From contig DCDG01000027.1 of assembly GCA_002316315.1 (NCBI GenBank), positions 1-17,248 on the forward strand: 17,248 bases of DNA, read 5' to 3'. The stretch comes from Candidatus Aminicenantes bacterium UBA1061. GTDB lineage: Bacteria > Acidobacteriota > Aminicenantia > Aminicenantales > Saccharicenantaceae. The notes under the pieces are model-generated. The model was not told the DNA's origin, made no database searches, and saw only the letters and a list, made by a program, of their open reading frames with translations. Made by a program: the position numbers and the translations under genes. Position 1 is the stretch's first letter. Each line of letters opens with the position of its first letter. Shown here in pieces: positions 1 through 7,275 of the stretch.

Positions 1-253
1 TTAGAGTATCCTGATGAGAAGCCTTCTCTGGCATGAGGAGACCGATGACCCGCTTTGGTCCAAGGGCCCTGACACAGAGAGCGGCAGTAACGCTGCTATC
101 TATGCCTCCTGATAAGCCAACCACCACTCCCTGCCGGTGCAAGCGACCGGGTAGAATTTCAGAGATAAAAGCAGTAAGACGGGCTGTCTCCTGCTGGCAG
201 TCGAGGTTAAGAAGTTTATAAGAAAATTCTTTAGCGCCAGTAACTTCTGACAT
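1..253 (-). CDS. NAD+ synthase-like ATP pyrophosphatase (N-terminal part, cut by window edge)
   Basis: Only the first 84 residues are inside the window. The frame starts at an ATG (251-253) 4 nt after the stop of the AMP-ligase, with a purine-rich GGGAAAGGGG site about 7 nt upstream, so it is the next gene of that operon. Residues 43-54 read VVVGLSGGIDSS, the PP-loop that binds ATP in NAD synthases, followed by a GLLMPEK segment near residues 71-77. Only about 42 residues precede the loop, so it lacks the N-terminal nitrilase-type glutaminase domain of long NadE enzymes and would use free ammonia or a partner amidotransferase. NadE adenylates a carboxylate and forms an amide. Here it sits beside an AMP-ligase and an ACP in a glycan locus, so it may be a specialised paralogue that amidates a glycan precursor (inference). 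The family call is firm; the substrate is open. Confidence 0.8.
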   Translation of the reverse strand, partial: MSEVTGAKEFSYKLLNLDCQQETARLTAFISEILPGRLHRQGVVVGLSGGIDSSVTAALCVRALGPKRVIGLLMPEKASHQDTL

Positions 254-257
254 TGGC

Positions 258-1949
258 TTACCCCTTTCCCGATGCGCCAGGACAGTGGCCCCCAGTGTTA
301 AAATGAAGCTTTTTAGGCTCTTTAACAGGGAGAGAACCGGCATTAATAGCAGCTATCTCTTTTTGACCGGCTTTCTGACCGGTTTCCGAGCTTTTAAGAG
401 AGTCCAGAAGCTTCTTATAGTCGATCTTGCCGTTGGCCGTCTTCGGTAAAGACTTAAGCCACCAAATTCGACGGGGAATTTTATATGGTTCAAGATATTG
501 CCGGCAGAATTGCCTTATTTGATCCTCAGTTATTTTCTTCCCTTTCTTCACCACCACAAAAGTTGCAATGACTTCCCCGCCGATTTCATCCGGAACTGAA
601 ACAGCGGCAACTTCCATGAGCCCATCAAGGCCTGCTATCACCCGTTCAATTTCAGACGGGTTAATTCTGTGCCCGAAAGATTTAATCTGCCGATCCCGGC
701 GACCAACATAATAAAGCAGGCCGTTTTCATCCTGGCGGAAAATATCTCCGGTCTGAAGCCAGCGTTCTTCCGGGTAGCTGCCAGGTCTGAAGACTTTTCT
801 GGTTAGCTTCTCATCCCGCCAGTAACCCTGCATGACTGTCGGGCCACGGACAATGAGCTGGCCAGGCTTTCCAGCTGGCAACGGGTGGCCACGACCATCA
901 ACGATAGCGACTTCGAGATTTGGCATGGGGATACCGACTGAATCAGGATGTTTATCTATCAATTCAGGCGGAAGATAACTGACCCTTTTGCACTCACTCA
1001 AGCCATACATTGAATAGAGTTTGACCTGAGGCAAATGCTGCCTGAAATGACGGATATGAGAAACAGGCCAGGCCGCTCCGGTGCTGGTGATGTAACGCAG
1101 GGATTTCAGCTGGACAGCCGGAAATTTTTTCAGTTTGAGAAGCATGGCGGAAATCGAGGGGATAAGCGGAAAGCCGGTGACTTTTTCTTTTTCGATGGCG
1201 GCCAAAATATCCTGGACATAAGCAAAGGATGATTCGAGAACAACGGTTCCGCCAAACATAAAACACATGATGATCTGATAGAGACCGTAGTCAAAAGACA
1301 GAGGCATGACATCAAGAATGACATCATCCCTGGTATTTTCCAGATACTGGATGATGCTTCTGGCAGCCGTGACCATATTGTGATGGGTGCAGATTATGCC
1401 TTTAGGCCTGCCGGTTGAGCCCGAGGTATAAATCAAACAGGCCAGGTCGTTTTCCAGGAGGCGCGGAAGAGTGATCGAAGCATCTAATTTCTCGACAAGA
1501 CCCTCAAAAATCAAGGCCTGGGGGTAATGGCGGGGAGAAGACTTATGACCGTCGACTATAATTAGCTGGGAATCAGCAGTAGAAAATTGCGGGCCATCCC
1601 CCTCATAAAGCTTTCGCCTGGCAGTGATAAGTAGCCGGGCAGCTGAATCGGTTATTATGGAATTAATAACGAGCCAGGGGCTTTTGGGATCGATAACAGT
1701 AAAGACCCCGCCGACCTTTAGAATTCCATAGATAGAAATCACAGCTTCTGGCGAGTTGTCCAGGCAGATTACCGCCCGGTCACCTTTTTTAAAACCAAGG
1801 AGGATAAGAGCGGAAGCTAAGTTGGTAGATTTTTCATCAAGCTGGCAGTAGGTCAGGTGTTGGTCCCTGGAAACAAGGGCATTTTTATCCGGGAAACGGT
1901 GGGCGGTCCGGCTCAGCCAGTCAGATACAAGCACCGGATCAAACTGCAT
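258..1949 (-). CDS. AMP-forming acyl/aminoacyl ligase (ANL superfamily), exosortase-locus type
   Basis: A 563-residue adenylate-forming enzyme expected to activate a carboxylic acid with ATP and load it on CoA or, given the next gene upstream, on the ACP. Visible ANL motifs are the phosphate loop YTSGSTGRPKG (174-184), YGLSE (315-319), TGD (400-402), the hinge region GRRDRQIKSFGHRI (416-429) and PKTANGKID (502-510) with the catalytic lysine at 508. The stretch following YGLSE (YLPPE, then PDSVG and a further GYW) recalls the AMP-ligases annotated as exosortase A-associated; I recognise this by eye and have run no profile. About 50 residues beyond the last motif form a low-complexity tail. Its ATG lies 5 nt after the ACP stop codon, so the two are co-translated neighbours. 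The acid it activates cannot be read from the sequence. Confidence 0.9.
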   Translation of the reverse strand: MQFDPVLVSDWLSRTAHRFPDKNALVSRDQHLTYCQLDEKSTNLASALILLGFKKGDRAVICLDNSPEAVISIYGILKVGGVFTVIDPKSPWLVINSIITDSAARLLITARRKLYEGDGPQFSTADSQLIIVDGHKSSPRHYPQALIFEGLVEKLDASITLPRLLENDLACLIYTSGSTGRPKGIICTHHNMVTAARSIIQYLENTRDDVILDVMPLSFDYGLYQIIMCFMFGGTVVLESSFAYVQDILAAIEKEKVTGFPLIPSISAMLLKLKKFPAVQLKSLRYITSTGAAWPVSHIRHFRQHLPQVKLYSMYGLSECKRVSYLPPELIDKHPDSVGIPMPNLEVAIVDGRGHPLPAGKPGQLIVRGPTVMQGYWRDEKLTRKVFRPGSYPEERWLQTGDIFRQDENGLLYYVGRRDRQIKSFGHRINPSEIERVIAGLDGLMEVAAVSVPDEIGGEVIATFVVVKKGKKITEDQIRQFCRQYLEPYKIPRRIWWLKSLPKTANGKIDYKKLLDSLKSSETGQKAGQKEIAAINAGSLPVKEPKKLHFNTGGHCPGASGKG

Positions 1950-1954
1950 TTACC

Positions 1955-2194
1955 TTAACCCTGCTTTTTCTCAATGAAGCTGGCGATTTTATTGATGCTA
2001 TCGAGATTAGTGGCGGTGAGTTCTTCGTCTTCAACTTTTATCTGGAAGTGGTTTTCCAGGAAGGAAACTATTTCCAGAATGCCAACCGAATCAACAATAT
2101 TCATTTCCAGCAGGGAGACGTCGTCGGCTGGCGGATCATCAGAATTGAAAAGAAATTTCTCAGTAATGAACTGCTTTATTTCATCTTTAATCAT
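1955..2194 (-). CDS. Acyl carrier protein
   Basis: A 79-residue acidic protein of typical ACP length. The phosphopantetheine attachment motif is DSVG at residues 35-38 (serine 36), preceded by an acidic helix I region and followed by the helix II segment ILEIVSFLENHF. It would carry an acyl or aminoacyl thioester made by the AMP-ligase encoded just downstream. Its ATG lies inside the last codons of the acetyltransferase gene (8-nt overlap ATGATTAA), implying translational coupling. No fatty-acid synthase genes are near, so this is a dedicated carrier rather than the housekeeping ACP. Alternative: a D-alanine-carrier-like protein; DltB/DltD partners are not visible. Confidence 0.9.
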   Translation of the reverse strand: MIKDEIKQFITEKFLFNSDDPPADDVSLLEMNIVDSVGILEIVSFLENHFQIKVEDEELTATNLDSINKIASFIEKKQG

Positions 2195-2741
2195 CGTCTT
2201 CGTTTTTCCTTCTTATCGGCCTCAAACCCCGGGCGAACTCCTGGTAAGAATGCTCGGGGGTTAGCGGCACTGTTACCTTACCAAGAACAGTGGCCGGAAC
2301 ATGCCCAAAAAATGTCCCGGCTGGAACATTTCTGGAGACAACAGTTCCAGCCTGAATTACCGAACCCTGACCAATTGTAACACCGGGCAGTATAACACAA
2401 TGGGGTCCGATAAAGACATCCGATTCAATGACGACCGGTTTTACCACGGCCTCTTTTGACTTTGTCCAGTAAAGATGGGAAATAATGGAGGTGCCAATGC
2501 CAACGGTCACATTGTCGCCGATTTTGATCACCTCGGGATGAAGCTCATCAATATAAACATACTGGCTGATCCAGACATTCTGCCCTATCCTGACACCGCG
2601 CAGGCGGTGCAGACCAGGACGAATTCTGGCGCCACCAGGGCTTAGATAGGCTAATCGTCTTAAAATCCTTTGAAAAAGCTTCAAAATCTTTTGCCGCCTC
2701 AGTGTATTAGAAGCCAGCCGGATATGGTTTTTTTCTATCAC
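2187..2741 (-). CDS. Left-handed beta-helix acyltransferase (WcaF/maltose O-acetyltransferase type)
   Basis: A 184-residue protein built of hexapeptide repeats, predicted to transfer an acetyl or other acyl group to a sugar hydroxyl in the cytoplasm. Repeats run from VRIGQNVWIS (50-59) through VIKIGDNVTVGIGTSI (71-86) to VVIESDVFIGPHCVILPGV (103-121) and VTIGQGSVIQAGTVV (121-135). His89 in the IISHLYW segment sits where the catalytic histidine of this family usually lies. The start is a GTG at 2739-2741: an in-frame stop lies 12 nt upstream and no other start fits the domain. It has no Shine-Dalgarno site of its own; instead a 25-codon frame upstream ends with a TGA that overlaps this GTG (GTGA). 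A terminator hairpin lies 22 nt upstream of the start. The ACP beside it raises the possibility that acyl-ACP rather than acetyl-CoA is the donor (inference). Confidence 0.85.
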   Translation of the reverse strand: MIEKNHIRLASNTLRRQKILKLFQRILRRLAYLSPGGARIRPGLHRLRGVRIGQNVWISQYVYIDELHPEVIKIGDNVTVGIGTSIISHLYWTKSKEAVVKPVVIESDVFIGPHCVILPGVTIGQGSVIQAGTVVSRNVPAGTFFGHVPATVLGKVTVPLTPEHSYQEFARGLRPIRRKNEDDD

Positions 2742-2815
2742 AAATAGATTTTAGAAGTCAATAAAAAAGGCTGTTTAGCCAGAGGCCAGAACAGCCCGGG
2801 CTGCCCGGTCCTCAT
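2738..2815 (-). CDS. Possible 25-residue leader peptide through the terminator hairpin
   Basis: An ATG at 2813-2815 opens a 25-codon frame beginning MRTGQPGLFW. It runs across both hairpins and the U-tract of the terminator at 2763-2808. Its TGA (2738-2740) overlaps the GTG start of the acetyltransferase in a GTGA arrangement. A weak AAGAG lies a few bases upstream of the ATG. Translation of this frame would both melt the hairpin and deliver ribosomes to a gene that lacks its own Shine-Dalgarno site. This is an inference from geometry; a chance frame of this length is quite possible and I recognise no homologue. Confidence 0.25.
   Translation of the reverse strand: MRTGQPGLFWPLAKQPFLLTSKIYL
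2763..2808 (-). terminator. Intrinsic terminator (tandem hairpins plus T-run) after the ATP-grasp gene
   Basis: Read on the minus strand, GGCTGTT (2775-2769 region) pairs with AACAGCC (2790-2796 complement) in a 7-bp stem with a 14-nt loop, followed at once by six T residues (2768-2763). Just upstream is a second perfect hairpin, CCGGG-CAG-CCCGG (2796-2808), overlapping the first by one base. The same place holds the 12-bp palindrome CAGCCCGGGCTG (2792-2803). The T-run exists only for leftward transcription. It lies about 150 nt after the ATP-grasp stop codon and 22 nt before the next start codon, so it either ends the upstream operon or acts as an attenuator for the downstream one. Confidence 0.75.
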
Positions 2816-2946
2816 GTGTAGTCTCTTATTAAGTTTTTAAAAAAAGATTTTTATAAGAATAGACTCATCTTTCTTTTAGTTTTATACAACAACCAATTTG
2901 GAAATGAACCAGAAAAAATTAACTGGATCAAAAGATATCTTTAATT

Positions 2947-4233
2947 CTAAGCCCCCCGAGATTGAATCCTTTTCTTTATCAGCAAGTTCCAAGTTCGAAT
3001 AATTTCAGTCTTCATCCTCTGCCCGAACTTCCATAGAAGACTAAGAGTAAAAAAAACACCTGGTTTCCAGTCTGAAAACGAATAAATGGCCACAACCTTC
3101 TTTCCTAACAAAGAGTTTAACCACTGCCAGAAAGTTAGCTTCCCTGCTGATCTATACTCGAAAAAGGCTCGGATGTCGCGCTGCCAGTCAACCCAGATAA
3201 TGTCACTTTGAAAACTGAGCTTTTTCTCTGCCTCAAGGCCTAAGGCATCACGATAAGCAATCTCAGGAAGATTAACTCCACAGTAAGCGCTCAACCCATC
3301 CCACATACCAAACCTTGGATTGAATTCTATTATTTTATAGATTCCGTCTCTAGAGTCCCTTTTAAATTCGATGCCACCTAGTCCTTGATAGTTGATATCC
3401 TTTAGAAACTTGATTACCACTTCCTTCAATTCGGGATCATCATAACTCTTGACGTAGCTGGCCGAGCCAAATCCTTTAGGTATTACCCTATATTTCCTGC
3501 CCGAAAAATAGCCAAGAACCTCAGACTGGGAATTACAATAAAAAGCAGTGTAAATAAGATTCTTATCTTCCCCAGGTATTACTTCCTGGATCACAACCCG
3601 TGGATCGATCAAGGCGATCTGGTTAAACGCCACTCTCAGCTCCTGCCAGTCACGGCAATAGACGACCTTTGGTCTACCGGCAAATAAACCTTTTCTAAGA
3701 AGCCGTCCTGCCTCTTCTGAATGCCAGAAAGCACTTTCTTCAGGCTTTATGATAGCGGGATAGATCAGTTCCTCGGAAACAGAATTAAAACTTTTTTCAT
3801 TATATACAAAAAAGGTCCGTGGGGCAGGTATAGAATGCTTACAGACAATTGAGTAAAGACCGTCTTTAGTAATCAGTCTTTCAACCAGTGCATGTTCAGG
3901 CATAACATATGAAAAATACTTATTAAGTTTATCTCGGTATCTTGAAAATAGGTAAACATGCTCATCGCTCAAAGGATATAGTACGGCCTTTTCAGTTAAA
4001 GTACTCCCAAACTCTTCAAAAAAGCTTATATATTTATCGCCCTCTTTTTCTGAAAACGGACAATAAACATATTCGCATGAATTGGAAAACCTACCTGGTA
4101 TATTTCTATTATGGTCAACCCCATAGACCTTAACACCTCTGGAAGACAGAATTCTAGCAATATCGAGACCCATATGGTCATCCAGAGGGCAAACTACGGC
4201 TGGCGGTTTTTCCCCCGAAAATGATTTCTTCAT
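2947..4233 (-). CDS. ATP-grasp ligase (carboxylate-amine ligase type)
   Basis: A 428-residue ATP-grasp protein expected to join a carboxylate to an amine or thiol through an acyl-phosphate. An N-terminal Rossmann-like pre-ATP-grasp part (about 10-110, PPAVVCPLDDHMGLDIAR then VKVYGVD) is followed by YPAIIKPE, the VVIQEVIPGED segment and a metal/ATP site IEFNPRFG with Glu303 and Asn305. This layout is common in amino-acid ligases of polysaccharide and peptide pathways. The start chosen is the ATG at 4231-4233, which has GGGAG 5 nt upstream and lies 19 nt after the methyltransferase stop. A longer frame to 4323 would overlap that gene by 71 nt and has no ribosome site. The basic, hydrophobic C-terminal 70 residues may form a membrane-associating tail. 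Substrate unknown. Confidence 0.85.
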   Translation of the reverse strand: MKKSFSGEKPPAVVCPLDDHMGLDIARILSSRGVKVYGVDHNRNIPGRFSNSCEYVYCPFSEKEGDKYISFFEEFGSTLTEKAVLYPLSDEHVYLFSRYRDKLNKYFSYVMPEHALVERLITKDGLYSIVCKHSIPAPRTFFVYNEKSFNSVSEELIYPAIIKPEESAFWHSEEAGRLLRKGLFAGRPKVVYCRDWQELRVAFNQIALIDPRVVIQEVIPGEDKNLIYTAFYCNSQSEVLGYFSGRKYRVIPKGFGSASYVKSYDDPELKEVVIKFLKDINYQGLGGIEFKRDSRDGIYKIIEFNPRFGMWDGLSAYCGVNLPEIAYRDALGLEAEKKLSFQSDIIWVDWQRDIRAFFEYRSAGKLTFWQWLNSLLGKKVVAIYSFSDWKPGVFFTLSLLWKFGQRMKTEIIRTWNLLIKKRIQSRGA

Positions 4234-4252
4234 TGGTACTCCCATTTTATTA

Positions 4253-5161
4253 CTATGGTCTAAAATCCAGGATTCCTTCTCTAAATGGGAACTGGCGCCG
4301 GCATGCCCTGCAGAAAAAGCCATTGTTCTCCTCTTGCAAAGAACTCTTGCAGATTGGACAAACTAGAATATTAATTAGATCGTTTCCAAGTTCAGCTTCG
4401 GAGCCTATCCTCTTTTTTGATGTGCCAATAAGCCATGGAGCCGCCAGTAATTTCCCCATCAATGAAGACCATCGTGACCCTGAAGGGACTTTTGTTGAGA
4501 TTTTTTCTTTTATATCAGCCAGCTGTCTGATATATACGGCTCCGAGATAAGATGGATTGGTAAATCCAACCTGCTCGAGATTTAGCTTGATGAAAACAGG
4601 ATGATGAGATAACAAAGCTGGGCTAACTTCTCTTGACTGTAGGGAATAGGGATTATCTTTTTCTTGCCTAAAAATCCATTTTAAAATGCGGTGAGCATTG
4701 CGCTTATTGTGATAAGAAAACACGAACGAACCACCCTTACTTAAAATCCTGGAGATTTCAGACAGGGTGGATCCTAACTCACTTACGTGCTGAAGAACTC
4801 TTATCATCAGTACACAGTCAAAGGCAGAATCCTTGAAAGGAATGTTATTTATGTCTCCAGCAACAAAATAAGCCATTCCAGTCAATTGGCTTCTGGCCTT
4901 TTTTAATAGCTGAACTGATCCGTCAAAAAGGATAACAGTCGAAAACCTGTCTTTATAACATGGATATAAACGCCCGTATCCACACCCAACATCAATAATT
5001 CTATGGCCGGATAATGGGAGTAGACGCGATATCAGGTGTTTCTCTAGGCGATCCTGACGTATCTGGGCAGGATCATCCCAAAAAGCTTCATAATCAACAT
5101 CTTCGTATAGCTCCCACTTCTTGCCAGATCCTTGCAAAGATTCAGGGAGCTTTTTTACCAT
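4253..5161 (-). CDS. SAM-dependent methyltransferase with C-terminal Trm112-like zinc ribbon
   Basis: A 302-residue class I methyltransferase. Motif I is IIDVGCGYG (55-63), acidic motif II follows near Asp80, AGDINNIPF (101-109) marks motif III, and the DCVLMIRVLQHV and ILSKGGSFVFSYH segments complete the core. Residues 268-287 hold two CxxC pairs (C268/C271 and C284/C287), ending in FPFREGILDF, the signature of Trm112/UPF0434-like zinc ribbons. In glycan-locus methyltransferases this ribbon is usually N-terminal, so the C-terminal position is unusual (family knowledge plus inference). The ATG (5159-5161) shares one base with the previous stop (TAATG), giving translational coupling. It probably methylates a sugar hydroxyl or a glycan-linked group. 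Confidence 0.87.
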   Translation of the reverse strand: MVKKLPESLQGSGKKWELYEDVDYEAFWDDPAQIRQDRLEKHLISRLLPLSGHRIIDVGCGYGRLYPCYKDRFSTVILFDGSVQLLKKARSQLTGMAYFVAGDINNIPFKDSAFDCVLMIRVLQHVSELGSTLSEISRILSKGGSFVFSYHNKRNAHRILKWIFRQEKDNPYSLQSREVSPALLSHHPVFIKLNLEQVGFTNPSYLGAVYIRQLADIKEKISTKVPSGSRWSSLMGKLLAAPWLIGTSKKRIGSEAELGNDLINILVCPICKSSLQEENNGFFCRACRRQFPFREGILDFRP

Positions 5162-5952
5162 TAAAGTACGACCTTTCTGACTCTTCGTTTCTTGGTGGGT
5201 AGATCTTTTCTAAAACACAAAATAGGCTCTGATGCCCAGCGAGCCGATAAGATAAGATGGCGAAATCTCATAATGTTCTTATAGGCCAGGGCTTTAAACC
5301 TGGACCTGGTATAAAGCTCTCTATACCTGCTGCTTCCTGCAGGCATGGCAATATAAACCGTATCCAAGGTGAAACCAAATAAGGATACAAAATCTCTTAG
5401 AGTCTTATAGGTATAATATCGCACATGAGCATAGAATTCATACTTTTCTTCTTCAGAGCCCAGGGGTTCATGAAAGGAACGTCCTTGGAATAAAGGTCTA
5501 ATCAAGTACTCCGGAGCAGCATAATTAGGTGCGCATATGTAGAAAAATCCTCCAGGAGCGAGGATTCTTCTGGTTTCATTTAATAAATGATCTGGATATA
5601 GCAAATGCTCAATGGTAGCAAGAGAGAGCACGGCATCGAAATAAGCATTGTCAAAAGGAAACGGGGTTTCCGGGTCATCAATGTTGAAAGAAACGGTTTT
5701 TAGCCCAAGCTGATTCAACACTTTAAGACAAGTCGGCGCAATATCATTACAGATAATTTCAGCGTCATATAGTTCATTTATTCGCTTGGCAGCACATCCT
5801 ACCCCGGCGGACAGATCGATAATCCTTTTATGATTGCGATTTTCAAATACAGCAGGAAAGACCCTGTGCCTTTCCTTAAACCAAAGATAATCTTCTATTC
5901 TCTCAACACCTTTGAGTCTGTGCTCTTCCACTTCTATTGAATCCCAGCTCAT
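5161..5952 (-). CDS. SAM-dependent methyltransferase (class I)
   Basis: A 263-residue methyltransferase. Motif I is RIIDLSAGVG (43-52), in which a serine replaces the first glycine of the common DxGxGxG form. Acidic NDIAP follows at the end of strand beta2, then FNIDDPETPFPF and an AVLSLATIEHLL stretch, with a late ILAPGGFFYICAPN. This is the type often found in O-antigen and capsule loci. The ATG overlaps the stop of the upstream FemAB-like gene by 4 nt (ATGA), and its own stop is shared with the next methyltransferase start, so the three genes form one translationally coupled unit. The C-terminal 15 residues are strongly basic. Target unknown. Confidence 0.87.
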   Translation of the reverse strand: MSWDSIEVEEHRLKGVERIEDYLWFKERHRVFPAVFENRNHKRIIDLSAGVGCAAKRINELYDAEIICNDIAPTCLKVLNQLGLKTVSFNIDDPETPFPFDNAYFDAVLSLATIEHLLYPDHLLNETRRILAPGGFFYICAPNYAAPEYLIRPLFQGRSFHEPLGSEEEKYEFYAHVRYYTYKTLRDFVSLFGFTLDTVYIAMPAGSSRYRELYTRSRFKALAYKNIMRFRHLILSARWASEPILCFRKDLPTKKRRVRKVVL

Positions 5953-6995
5953 CTATTACTCCTTTCGCCAAGTTTCATCCTTAATAACGAAGGCCGTAGT
6001 ATCTCATAAAAAAATACACCTGTTCGATACAGTAAATTAGAATGAATATTTTTGAAACGTCCATAATCAACTTGTTGGCCACCGAATTTAGCTTTGAAAT
6101 CTCTGACACCATATTTCTGGGAAGGTCGACCCGCTCCACCAAAATCATAGAGTTCAAATCCGTTTTCACAACCCCATCTTAACAATTCCCAGGTTAAAAC
6201 CTCATTGGGCATATAAGCTCTGAACCTTCGATCCAATCCTCCATACCATCCTAGCATTGTCTTCTTATACAAAAGATCAAACGAAACAGCCGCAGCATTA
6301 CCGTGAACCCTGGCCAAGGTAATTTTAAGCATTCCTTTCGGAAGCAGAATCTCAAAAGCAGCTTCAAACAGGGTTCTATCGGCCAGAGGCACTGCCGCTT
6401 TCTTGTAGGTATTCTCTAGGAGGTTATAACATTCTTCAAGTTTATCCAGATTGTCAACAGATTCTAGATGGACAATATTTTTTTTGATTGCTCTTTTTAT
6501 ATTTTTTCTGGTCCTGGGACCTATTTTTCTAAAAACGCAATCCGAATTCCTGTCAAGATAAATGAGATAATTTAAATGATTCTCAAAATAAAAACCGGTC
6601 TTGTTGATAAATAACCTAAGATCGCTTAAATCCATAACATTTCTTAGCTCGGTAAAAATTGCTTTCTTTTTAGCCTGCCTTGAATATTGCCTTAGGAGCT
6701 CTTCTAAAGCTCTCTGCCCCTCCTGGCTATCTTCTATAAGAACGCTCCCAAAAGCTACCGCACGAGTCGTCAATTTTCTTAGAAGTGGATTGGAAAAAAG
6801 GTTAATATTAACCGGTACATATATACAAAGAATCCGCCCCTCGGTAACCGCTGCCCATAATTCGGGTTCATAATACCTTGTTCTTTCAAAAACATCGAAC
6901 ATCTCAGGGGTGTGAAAGATATTACTAGAATGGTTTTCATTAACAAATTGAGACCACGATTTTCTTGGCAAATGATGGACTATATCTATAGGCAT
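5949..6995 (-). CDS. FemAB/GNAT-like aminoacyl or acyl transferase
   Basis: A 348-residue protein of the FemAB-type (double GNAT fold) family, whose classical members move amino acids from aminoacyl-tRNA to lipid II; relatives occur in exosortase-linked polysaccharide loci. Typical elements are the basic helix KIGPRTRKNIKRAIKK (157-172), NLLENTYKKA (191-200), LGWYGGLDRRFRAYMPNEVLTWELLRWG (248-275) and LYDFGGAGRPSQKYGV ending in FKAKFGG (282-306). The start ATG (6993-6995) lacks a Shine-Dalgarno site. A promoter-like pair lies only 19-49 nt upstream, so the mRNA leader would be very short. It is the first gene of the leftward operon. A paralogue-like protein is encoded at 12773-13753; both begin with a PIDI motif. 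Confidence 0.85.
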   Translation of the reverse strand: MPIDIVHHLPRKSWSQFVNENHSSNIFHTPEMFDVFERTRYYEPELWAAVTEGRILCIYVPVNINLFSNPLLRKLTTRAVAFGSVLIEDSQEGQRALEELLRQYSRQAKKKAIFTELRNVMDLSDLRLFINKTGFYFENHLNYLIYLDRNSDCVFRKIGPRTRKNIKRAIKKNIVHLESVDNLDKLEECYNLLENTYKKAAVPLADRTLFEAAFEILLPKGMLKITLARVHGNAAAVSFDLLYKKTMLGWYGGLDRRFRAYMPNEVLTWELLRWGCENGFELYDFGGAGRPSQKYGVRDFKAKFGGQQVDYGRFKNIHSNLLYRTGVFFYEILRPSLLRMKLGERSNR

Positions 6996-7072
6996 AATAT
7001 TTTTTTCTGTTTTAATTTTAAAATATCATCCAATTCAGAGTCAAGGATTCCAGGGGTATGTGGTTTCGACAT
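6986..7072 (-). CDS. Doubtful 28-residue frame overlapping the FemAB-like start
   Basis: An ATG at 7070-7072 opens a 28-codon frame beginning MSKPHTPGILDSELDD. It ends 10 nt inside the FemAB-like gene. The residue composition looks protein-like (acidic-amphipathic, then lysine-rich), but there is no Shine-Dalgarno site at usable spacing, and the best promoter for the operon (7015-7044) lies within it. It could be a small upstream coding frame or chance. I recognise no family. Confidence 0.15.
   Translation of the reverse strand: MSKPHTPGILDSELDDILKLKQKKILCL
7015..7044 (-). promoter_or_regulatory. Sigma70-like promoter for the leftward FemAB operon
   Basis: On the minus strand TTGACT (7044-7039) is followed after 18 nt by TAAAAT (7020-7015). 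This matches the -35 consensus at 5 of 6 and the -10 consensus at 5 of 6, with a near-ideal spacer. Transcription would start near 7008, only about a dozen bases before the ATG at 6995, which agrees with the lack of a Shine-Dalgarno site there. Confidence 0.5.
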
Positions 7073-7167
7073 GGTATAACCAAGATAAAATCAATACAAT
7101 TATCTCTCCTCTTTTATCGGGCAAAAGAATTGCGAATCTCTTCAGTTCGGCAAAGAAAGACTGACAT

Positions 7168-7202
7168 TTGACTAAATTGAGGAAAAAATATATTAGTATA
7201 AT
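7168..7202 (+). promoter_or_regulatory. Possible promoter for the rightward operon
   Basis: TTGACT at 7168-7173 is followed after 17 nt by TATTAG (7191-7196, 4 of 6 matches) and directly after that by a perfect TATAAT (7197-7202), which would be 23 nt from the -35. The -10 box is convincing; the pairing of boxes is not settled. The resulting leader to the start at 7313 would be about 100 nt. Confidence 0.4.
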
Positions 7203-7220
7203 AGTTTTAGGTAAAAGGAG

Positions 7221-7275
7221 CTTGGGAAGATCTTAGGCACAACAACCCTACAGCCCAGGCCCAAGGATGACTTGG
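7221..7275 (+). promoter_or_regulatory. Leader segment with two mutually exclusive hairpins
   Basis: In the rightward leader, CTTGGG (7221-7226) can pair with CCCAAG (7260-7265), and the overlapping CCAAG (7261-7265) can instead pair with CTTGG (7271-7275) across a 5-nt loop. The shared arm means the two cannot form together. No T-run follows, so this is not a terminator. It could influence translation or antitermination, or be chance in a short region. Confidence 0.25.

Noticed and set aside
2816..2946. AT-rich stretch after the ATP-grasp stop, inspected for a gene or promoter serving the acetyltransferase operon
   Set aside because: TATAAA and TTATAA boxes occur but none has a matching -35; only very short frames are present.
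4234..4323. N-terminal extension of the ATP-grasp frame up to an ATG at 4323
   Set aside because: It would overlap the methyltransferase's zinc ribbon coding by 71 nt, has no ribosome site, and the ATG at 4231-4233 has GGGAG at good spacing.
7058..7171. 37-codon plus-strand frame in the divergent region
   Set aside because: Basic, low-information peptide; its start sits over the leftward -35 region and it ends inside the rightward -35 box. No recognisable content.
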